The notes beneath the pieces are model-generated. The model did not search any database. It was not told where the DNA came from and worked only from the letters and a program-made list of their open reading frames with translations. This document shows, piece by piece, positions 58,746 to 64,000 of a stretch of 64,000 bases of DNA. Each line of letters opens with the position of its first letter. Position 1 is the stretch's first letter. Source of the DNA: JARRKC01 sp037388505 (GTDB taxonomy: Bacteria > Acidobacteriota > UBA6911 > RPQK01 > JAPXNP01); the NCBI GenBank assembly GCA_037388505.1, contig JARRKC010000002.1, forward strand, positions 1 to 64,000. Reading direction: 5' to 3'. Made by a program: the position numbers and the translations under genes.

Positions 58746-60006
58746 AATCGTCACGGCAAGAGAGATCTTCGACTCGAGGGGGAACCCGACAGTCGAGGCC
58801 GATGTGATTACGGACGAGGGAATCGTCGGCAGAGCTGCGGTTCCTTCGGGCGCTTCGACCGGCGAGCATGAGGCGCTGGAACTCCGTGACGGAGACAAGC
58901 AGCGGTTCCTCGGCAAGGGAGTGACCAAGGCTGTCCGGAACATCGAGGAGATCATCGCGCCGGCCGTCGTCGGCAGATCCGTGTTGGAACAGATCGAACT
59001 CGATGAAGCGATGATCAATCTCGACGGAACCGAGAACAAGAAGAAACTGGGGGCCAACGCGATGCTTGCGGTGTCGATGGCGGCCGCCCGGGCGGGCTCG
59101 GACACGGTAGGTCTGCCGCTGTTTCAATACATCGGTGGCGTCAATGCTTCCGTTCTACCGGTTCCGATGATGAACATCCTCAACGGAGGAGCTCACGCCG
59201 ACAACAATGTGGACTTCCAGGAGTTCATGATCATGCCTGCGAAGGCCAACTCATTCCGGGAAGCCCTGCGCATGGGAGTGGAGACCTTTCACAGCCTGAA
59301 GACGGTGCTTTCCGGTAAAGGCTACAACACCGCGGTCGGGGACGAGGGCGGATTCGCACCGAACCTGAAATCCAACGACGAGGCGGTGGAGGTCATCCTG
59401 AAGGCAATCGAGAAGGCGGGCTACAAAGTCGGCGAGGACATCGTCCTCGCGCTCGACGTGGCGGCCAGTGAGTTGTACAACGGCAAACGGTACGTCTTCA
59501 AGAAGTCGGGTGGAGCCAAGAAGAGTGCGGAAGACATGATCAAGATCTACGAGAGCTGGATCAAGCAGTATCCCATCTACTCCATCGAGGACGGTCTGGC
59601 CGAGGATGACTGGAAGGGCTGGCAGAAACTGACCAGGGCCCTCGGCAGCCGTGTACAGCTGGTCGGCGACGATCTTTTTGTGACCAATCCGGTACGCCTG
59701 CAGAGGGGCATCGACGAAACGATCTGCAACTCGATTCTGATCAAACTCAACCAGATCGGAACTCTCACGGAGACCTTGAGGACGATCGAGTTGGCCAAGG
59801 TCAATGGCTACACGAACGTCATCTCGCATCGCTCGGGAGAAACCGAAGACAGTTTCATCGCCGACCTTACGGTAGCCACCAATGCAGGGCAGATCAAGAC
59901 CGGCTCTGCGAGCCGAACCGATCGCATCGCCAAATACAATCAACTGATACGGATCGAAGAAGCGCTTGGAACTCAGGCGCGTTTCTACGAGCTGAAGAAC
60001 CGGTGA
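58732..60006 (+). CDS. eno: Enolase
   Basis: The start is ATG 58732 (424 residues), with GAGGAAG upstream and the normal start MATIEIVTAREIFDSRGNPTVE; the frame back to 58657 is an extension inside pta. Enolase turns 2-phosphoglycerate into phosphoenolpyruvate. Motifs: GGAHADNNVDFQEFMI, LALDVAASELYNG (Mg ligand), SIEDGLAEDDW (Mg ligand), GDDLFVTNP (Mg ligand) and ILIKLNQIGT (catalytic Lys). It overlaps pta (14 nt) and the next glycosyltransferase gene (GTGA). Confidence 0.97.
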   Translation: MATIEIVTAREIFDSRGNPTVEADVITDEGIVGRAAVPSGASTGEHEALELRDGDKQRFLGKGVTKAVRNIEEIIAPAVVGRSVLEQIELDEAMINLDGTENKKKLGANAMLAVSMAAARAGSDTVGLPLFQYIGGVNASVLPVPMMNILNGGAHADNNVDFQEFMIMPAKANSFREALRMGVETFHSLKTVLSGKGYNTAVGDEGGFAPNLKSNDEAVEVILKAIEKAGYKVGEDIVLALDVAASELYNGKRYVFKKSGGAKKSAEDMIKIYESWIKQYPIYSIEDGLAEDDWKGWQKLTRALGSRVQLVGDDLFVTNPVRLQRGIDETICNSILIKLNQIGTLTETLRTIELAKVNGYTNVISHRSGETEDSFIADLTVATNAGQIKTGSASRTDRIAKYNQLIRIEEALGTQARFYELKNR

Positions 60007-60803
60007 GACAAGTTTCCGGCGTTCTGATTACTTTCAACGAAGAGACGAAAGTCGAATCGGCGCTGGAGAGCCTTGCTCCTGTTTGCGATGAGATCATTGT
60101 CGTGGACTCTCTCAGCACCGATCGGACGCCGGACATCTGCCGGCGTTTTGCCGACCGGTTCGTACAGCGCGAGTGGGCCGGCTATCGAGACCAGAAGCAG
60201 TTTGCCGCCGATTTGGCGCGCTCGGACTGGATCCTCAGTCTGGATGCGGACGAGCGGTTGAGTGCCGAACTGCAGGAGTCTCTGAAGATCTGGAAGAAGG
60301 AAACGAGTGAAGGTCCGGCTGGTTTCTATCTGCCGCGAATCAGTTTTTTCCTTGGAAGATGGATCCGGCACACGACCTGGTACCCCGATTGGCAACTGCG
60401 CCTGTATCGCAAGTCCGCCGGGCGCTGGGTGGGAGGTCACGTGCACGAGAGCGTCGCCGTCGACGGTCCAACGGATCGTTTGAGTGGGCACATCGAGCAT
60501 TTCACCTATTCCTCCCTGTCGGAGTATCTGAAGCAGCTGGAGCGATTCAGTGAATTGGCCGCGCTCGATTACTGGGAACACGGTCGGCGAGCCGGGTTGG
60601 GACGGCTCCTGCTCTCTCCCCCTCTCGTCTTCTTGAAGAACTTCCTCATCAAGGCGGGGTTTCTGGACGGCATGCCGGGGCTGATGGTCTCTTTCCTGGC
60701 CGCGACCTCGACCTTTTTCAAGCTGGCCAGACTCTGGGAACTGCAGCTCGAGGGAAAGGAGCGGGTTCCGCCGATCCGAAAACCGGGAGCGAGCCGTTCG
60801 TGA
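60003..60803 (+). CDS. Family 2 glycosyltransferase (WaaE/KdtX-like)
   Basis: The 266-residue protein is a GT-A fold enzyme: VLITFNEETKVESALESL, IIVVDSLSTDRTPDICRRF (nucleotide site) and LSLDADERLS (DXD-like site). The layout with a C-terminal hydrophobic patch matches small glycosyltransferases that act on lipopolysaccharide core or lipid-linked sugars. It overlaps eno and the next GT by 4 nt each (GTGA), so the four genes pta-eno-GT-GT form one unit. Confidence 0.87.
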   Translation: MRQVSGVLITFNEETKVESALESLAPVCDEIIVVDSLSTDRTPDICRRFADRFVQREWAGYRDQKQFAADLARSDWILSLDADERLSAELQESLKIWKKETSEGPAGFYLPRISFFLGRWIRHTTWYPDWQLRLYRKSAGRWVGGHVHESVAVDGPTDRLSGHIEHFTYSSLSEYLKQLERFSELAALDYWEHGRRAGLGRLLLSPPLVFLKNFLIKAGFLDGMPGLMVSFLAATSTFFKLARLWELQLEGKERVPPIRKPGASRS

Positions 60804-61933
60804 ACCGTCAAGAGTCGTCGGTCATGCCGAGTCCGTCGAAGCAGGTGGCCAGGATTCTCTACGTCGATACCGAGCGGCTATGGCGCGGAGGTCAGGAGCA
60901 GCTGCTCGGACTCATGTCCGGCATGCAGGCAAGAGGGTGGGGGATACTGCTTGCCGCGCCCGCCGAGTCACCGCTGGCCGCAAGGGCGGCTGCCACGGGA
61001 ATCGATATCGTTCCTTTTCAACAAAGGGCCGAACTGAGCCCGCAAGCCCTGTTGCGACTGCTTGGGATATTGCGCGGGAACCAAGTCGACATTCTCCACT
61101 TCAATACTCCCACCCCCATCATTGTCGGGGGAGCTGCGGCACGCCTGAGGAAGATCCCCGTGGTCGTCGCTTCCAGACGTGTCAATTTCCCTCTGAAAAC
61201 GCGCCTGAGCGCCGTCAAATACAATCTGCTCCTCGACCGCGTCTTCACTGTCTCGGTGAGTATTCTGAAAACGCTCGTTCAGGGTGGCGTCAAGCCGATG
61301 CTGGTCGAAACGATCTACGAAGGCGTGGATCTGGATTGGATCGACTCGCTGACGACGGACTTCCGACTGCCCAGGAAACCGGGAATCGTACTCGGTACCG
61401 TAGCCCATCTCAGCCCAGAGAAGGGTCATCGGACGCTGCTCGAAGCCGCTCGTCTGCTGACTGAACGCGGTCTGGTCTTCCATCTGGTACTCGTCGGGGA
61501 GGGACGTCTCCGCCCAACCCTCGAAAGAATCGCCCAGCAGTTCGGTCTCGAGGACCGCGTGACCTTCACCGGCTTCAGGGCCGACAGCGAAGCGCTCATG
61601 CGCCAATTCGATGTTTTCTGTCTTCCCTCTCTCTCTGAGGGACTGAGCTCCGCGATCCTGGCGGCGATGGCCAGTGCACAGCCGGTTGTTTCAACGCGCG
61701 TCGGCGGGATCCCCGAGCTGGTTCGGGAAGACGAGACCGGCTACCTGGTCTCTCCCGATGCACCGGAGCAGCTGGCCGCCGCCCTGGCACGGCTGATCGT
61801 TGATGAAAGCCTTCGACGAAGGCTGGGCCGGGCCGGAAGGAAACGGGTCGAAGCTCACTTCACGTTGTGCAACAAGCTGGATGCGAGCGAGACGGCCTAC
61901 CGTCGATTGCTTGATGAACACAGGGTTCGCTAA
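60800..61933 (+). CDS. Family 4 glycosyltransferase
   Basis: The 377-residue enzyme is a GT-B fold: N-terminal VDTERLWRGGQEQLLGLMSGM with the glycine-rich loop, and C-terminal AHLSPEKGHRTLLEAA with the EX7E region (PSLSEGLSSAILAAMASAQPVV). It is typical of LPS or exopolysaccharide sugar transferases. The gene overlaps the GT2 gene by 4 nt and ends 42 nt before smpB. Confidence 0.9.
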   Translation: MNRQESSVMPSPSKQVARILYVDTERLWRGGQEQLLGLMSGMQARGWGILLAAPAESPLAARAAATGIDIVPFQQRAELSPQALLRLLGILRGNQVDILHFNTPTPIIVGGAAARLRKIPVVVASRRVNFPLKTRLSAVKYNLLLDRVFTVSVSILKTLVQGGVKPMLVETIYEGVDLDWIDSLTTDFRLPRKPGIVLGTVAHLSPEKGHRTLLEAARLLTERGLVFHLVLVGEGRLRPTLERIAQQFGLEDRVTFTGFRADSEALMRQFDVFCLPSLSEGLSSAILAAMASAQPVVSTRVGGIPELVREDETGYLVSPDAPEQLAAALARLIVDESLRRRLGRAGRKRVEAHFTLCNKLDASETAYRRLLDEHRVR

Positions 61934-61975
61934 GATGAACTCTTCATCCTAAGACTCGCATACCCGGAGTTCACC
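61934..61975 (+). other. Small hairpin between GT4 gene and smpB
   Basis: GATGAA-CTC-TTCATC at 61934-61948 is a perfect 6-bp stem. It is weak and has no T-run, so I do not call it a terminator. Confidence 0.3.
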
Positions 61976-62425
61976 GTGTCCATACACCTGGTCGCCAGCA
62001 ACAAGAAGGCATTTCACGATTTCGAGATACTCGACCGGTTCGAGGCCGGGATCGTGCTCCAGGGAACGGAGGTCAAATCGATTCGGGACCATCGGCTGAA
62101 CTTCAAAGACAGCTACGCCCGGGTCGTGGACGGCGAAGTCTGGCTGGAAGGCTGTCACATCAGCCCTTATGTCCACGGCAACATCCACAACCACGAACCC
62201 GAGCGACGAAGGAAACTCCTTCTCAACCGCAAAGAAATCAACAAGTTGCTCGGTGAAGTCACGAAAGGCGGCTTAACGATCGTTCCGCTCAAAGTCTACT
62301 TCAAAGAGGGGAAAGTCAAAGTCGAGATTGGCCTGGCTCGCGGGAAGCGGCTCTATGACAAACGCGAAACGGCTCGACGCAAAACGATCGAACGTGAAAT
62401 CGAAGCTGAACTAAAGCGTCGCTGA
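61976..62425 (+). CDS. smpB: SsrA-binding protein SmpB
   Basis: The 149-residue protein brings tmRNA to stalled ribosomes. The start is GTG 61976, with GGAG upstream. Motifs GIVLQGTEVKSIRDHRLNFKDSY, then VHGNIHNHEP and the basic tail GKRLYDKRETARRKTIERE are typical. tmRNA itself is not seen in the window. Confidence 0.96.
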   Translation: MSIHLVASNKKAFHDFEILDRFEAGIVLQGTEVKSIRDHRLNFKDSYARVVDGEVWLEGCHISPYVHGNIHNHEPERRRKLLLNRKEINKLLGEVTKGGLTIVPLKVYFKEGKVKVEIGLARGKRLYDKRETARRKTIEREIEAELKRR

Positions 62426-62436
62426 CCCGAACTGGC

Positions 62437-62775
62437 TCACTCGTCGTCCGGAAGATAGTCAAGCTGATCCTCATCTCCCTCGTGCTCCTTGTACATGTAC
62501 TTGATGGAGTGCTTGGGTATGAGGAGGTTCGGCTCTGTCTCCCGATTGACCTTGAGGCAGTTCTTGTCGTACCACTCGATAGCGCCGTGAATGATCTCTC
62601 CGTCGACCAGGCAGACAACCATCGGCGTCTTGTTGGCCATCTGCTTGAGGTAATAGTATTCTTCGGCGCTGGTCTGTTCCGGCGGTACACGCTTGCGTTG
62701 CGTTCGGGCGTACTTGGACTGTTCCTGCTCACGTAGCTCGGACAAGGACGGGCGGATCAACTTTCGGTTTACCAT
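62437..62775 (-). CDS. Hfq-like protein with N-terminal extension
   Basis: The 112-residue protein contains an Sm fold: Sm1 TPMVVCLVDGEIIHGAIEWYDKNCLKV (~50-76) and Sm2 with the KH motif PKHSIKYM (K88-H89), as in YKHA of Hfq. This part is preceded by a 49-residue polar extension (LSELREQEQSKYARTQRKRVPP...) and followed by an acidic tail (EGDEDQLDYLPDDE). Hfq pairs sRNAs with mRNAs. The KH motif is the usual poly-U binding feature. In Hfq from E. coli the Sm core starts almost at the N-terminus, so the extension is unusual. It converges with smpB (11 nt apart). Confidence 0.8.
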   Translation of the reverse strand: MVNRKLIRPSLSELREQEQSKYARTQRKRVPPEQTSAEEYYYLKQMANKTPMVVCLVDGEIIHGAIEWYDKNCLKVNRETEPNLLIPKHSIKYMYKEHEGDEDQLDYLPDDE

Positions 62776-62896
62776 GGATATGCTATTCCTGATCTTGAAC
62801 TGGCATCAGCTAGAATAGAATCACGCAGGGAAGCCCCTCGAAATTTGCCGTATGGTACCACCGCCTCTCTGTTTTGACAAGAACAAAAAGGTTAGA

Positions 62897-63340
62897 ATGG
62901 GGAAAGTTGAGATGCGTGTTTACTTCCTTGTGCTGTTTGGCTTGGTTCTCTTGACCCAGGGCGTCGTCGCGCAACAGACCGAGTCCGGGAAAAAGCCGGT
63001 TCTCATTCGCGATGAGGTCAACAAGAAAGGCGCCAAAGAGCCCACGAAAAAGGTACTGGTTCATGATCCGGCTCAAGCGCGGAAGAGCGTTTCTATCGGT
63101 GACTTTTACTTCAAGCGCGACAACCTAGATGCCGCCGCGGGTCGCTACAGAGAAGCCATCGACTTCAACCGCCAGTGGCCGGTTCCCTACGAAAAGCTCA
63201 TCAAGGTGCTCAGGGAACAGGGGAAGCTGTCAGACGCCCTGGAAGTCTGCGACCTGTTCGCGCATGAGAATCCCGATGCGAAGCAGGTGAGCAAGTTCCA
63301 GGACCTCAAGCAAAAGATCGAGTCGGAGAAGAAGCCCTAG
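62897..63340 (+). CDS. Small exported TPR-like protein
   Basis: The start is ATG 62897 or ATG 62912 (147 or 142 residues); both are followed by a signal peptide (MRVYFLVLFGLVLLTQGVVAQQ). The rest is Lys-rich with one or two TPR-like helices (VSIGDFYFKRDNLDAAAGRYREAIDF, then KLIKVLREQGKLSDALEVCDLF). A perfect TTGACA sits at 62874-62879, but no -10 box at correct spacing is seen. Its stop codon overlaps the convergent RicT gene at CTAG. Function unknown. Confidence 0.7.
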   Translation: MGKVEMRVYFLVLFGLVLLTQGVVAQQTESGKKPVLIRDEVNKKGAKEPTKKVLVHDPAQARKSVSIGDFYFKRDNLDAAAGRYREAIDFNRQWPVPYEKLIKVLREQGKLSDALEVCDLFAHENPDAKQVSKFQDLKQKIESEKKP

Positions 63341-64000
63341 CTGTCGCAATTGCGACAATTGCTTTCTTCGAGGTCCTCGGGCGTCGCGTAGTTGAGGCAG
63401 CACTTCAGACGGCCACACATTCCCGAGAGTCGGTTGAGATTCATCCCGAGCCCCTGACGTTTCACTGTCTTGACGCTGACCGAGGCGAGCTCCTTCAGGA
63501 ACTTCTTGGAACAGTTTTCCCCCAGCCCGCAACTTCCCAATCCACCGATGAGACGGGCCTCGTCGCGCGCACCAATCTGCCTCATCTCAATGCGCGTCCG
63601 TAGTTCTCGGGCAAGATCCTTCACGAGTTCCCTGAAATCGACACGGTGGTCCGCTGTGAAATAGAAGATCACGCGACTGCCGTCGAACAGATACTCGACC
63701 TTGGACAGTTTCATGGGCAGGTCGCGCACCTTAATGCGCTTCCGACAAAGGCGAAACGCGAACTCCTCCTTCTCCTGCTTCTTCTCGTTCAAATAGAGAT
63801 CACGTTCCGTGGCTTTCCGCAAGACCTTCTGCAGCCGGTTCTCGCCGAGGTTGTCCGCATGCCGGCCGTGGACGACAATGCCCAGCTCTACTCCTCGATC
63901 GGTGGCAACGACACAGCGATCGCCGGGTCGCAAAGCCATGTCATGGGCGAGAAACTCGAGGACTCGTTTGTCCTGTTGGAATTTGACCGTAATGATCTCG
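63337..64000 (-). CDS. PSP1-domain protein RicT/YaaT-like, 5' end outside the window
   Basis: The frame stays open to the right edge (residues before MALRPGD read KRVLEFLAHD), so the start lies beyond 64000. The PSP1 domain has GDRCVVATDRGVELG, KVEYLFDGSRVIFYF, ADHRVDFRELVKDLA and IEMRQIGARDEARLIGG. Two cysteine clusters follow: GSCGLGENCSKKFL, and MCGRLKCCLNY, plus a C-terminal CRNC. In RicT (with RicF and RicA, a [4Fe-4S] complex that stimulates RNase Y) the first cluster has C...CC, here one Cys of that pair is replaced. It is the last gene and overlaps the convergent TPR gene at 63337-63340. Confidence 0.88.
   Translation of the reverse strand, partial: EIITVKFQQDKRVLEFLAHDMALRPGDRCVVATDRGVELGIVVHGRHADNLGENRLQKVLRKATERDLYLNEKKQEKEEFAFRLCRKRIKVRDLPMKLSKVEYLFDGSRVIFYFTADHRVDFRELVKDLARELRTRIEMRQIGARDEARLIGGLGSCGLGENCSKKFLKELASVSVKTVKRQGLGMNLNRLSGMCGRLKCCLNYATPEDLEESNCRNCDS

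Noticed and set aside
62874..62898. TTGACA plus TAGAAT as a promoter for the small TPR gene
   Set aside because: The spacing between the boxes is 13 nt, too short for sigma-70, so I do not list it as a promoter.
1..64000. CRISPR arrays, prophage, insertion sequences or rRNA genes
   Set aside because: I looked for regularly spaced repeats, integrase/transposase genes apart from the Xer recombinase, and rRNA-like sequence, and saw none.

Overview
This window looks like a chromosomal segment of a Gram-negative bacterium, most probably a member of Acidobacteriota or a close relative. The best single clue is the gene at 26851-27783, a secreted protein of the acidobacterial VWFA-related type. Supporting clues are a short TonB-receptor-like barrel with an N-terminal carboxypeptidase-regulatory domain (48627-50408), NtrY/NtrX, several sigma-54 activators and TolQ/TolR-type proteins, which imply an outer membrane. 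Genes are dense, often overlapping by 4 nt, and moderately GC-rich. I see no phage, insertion sequence, CRISPR array or rRNA. One tRNA gene is present.

Layout. 1-6300: the end of an M23 peptidase, a GAF/PP2C phosphatase with a probable one-base frameshift, an RNA m5C methyltransferase, a DUF4159 protein, a TPR protein and an outer-membrane barrel. 6490-10785: a LysR regulator divergent from two AI-2E-type transporters with an ABHD18-like hydrolase between them. 10801-17869: a phosphofructokinase with PPi-type residues, an iron-ADH-like enzyme, rhomboid protease, Tat-exported aldo/keto reductase, TPR lipoprotein-sized protein and Gfo/Idh/MocA oxidoreductase. 18156-23364: a polyphosphate module of CHAD protein, ParA-type ATPase, Ppk1 and SixA-type phosphatase. 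23541-26644: a second Gfo/Idh/MocA enzyme, a MerR-type regulator and a second M23 peptidase. 26658-43550 is a long minus-strand run holding housekeeping genes: ntrY, ntrX, xerC/D, rpsO, pnp, larB, mutS2, dnaG, rpoD, tRNA(CAT), a zinc-ribbon coiled-coil protein, DUF1189, the VWFA protein and a small coiled-coil protein. 43687-48195: a lone hydantoinase A subunit, rlmB and gltX. 48627-57582: a barrel protein, then a PDZ/GAF/PAS histidine kinase with a sigma-54 response regulator preceded by a good sigma-54 promoter, then an ExbB-ExbD-ExbD-TPR operon. 57726-64000: pta, eno, two glycosyltransferases, smpB, an Hfq-like protein, a TPR protein and the C-terminal part of a RicT/PSP1 protein.

The two parts most likely to hold something not yet described are the polyphosphate module, where a ParA-type ATPase is translationally coupled to a CHAD protein (a possible polyphosphate-granule positioning device), and the sigma-54-driven PDZ histidine kinase system next to a Tol/Exb-type motor without TonB or TolA. 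Functions are assigned from motifs read by eye; no database search was possible.
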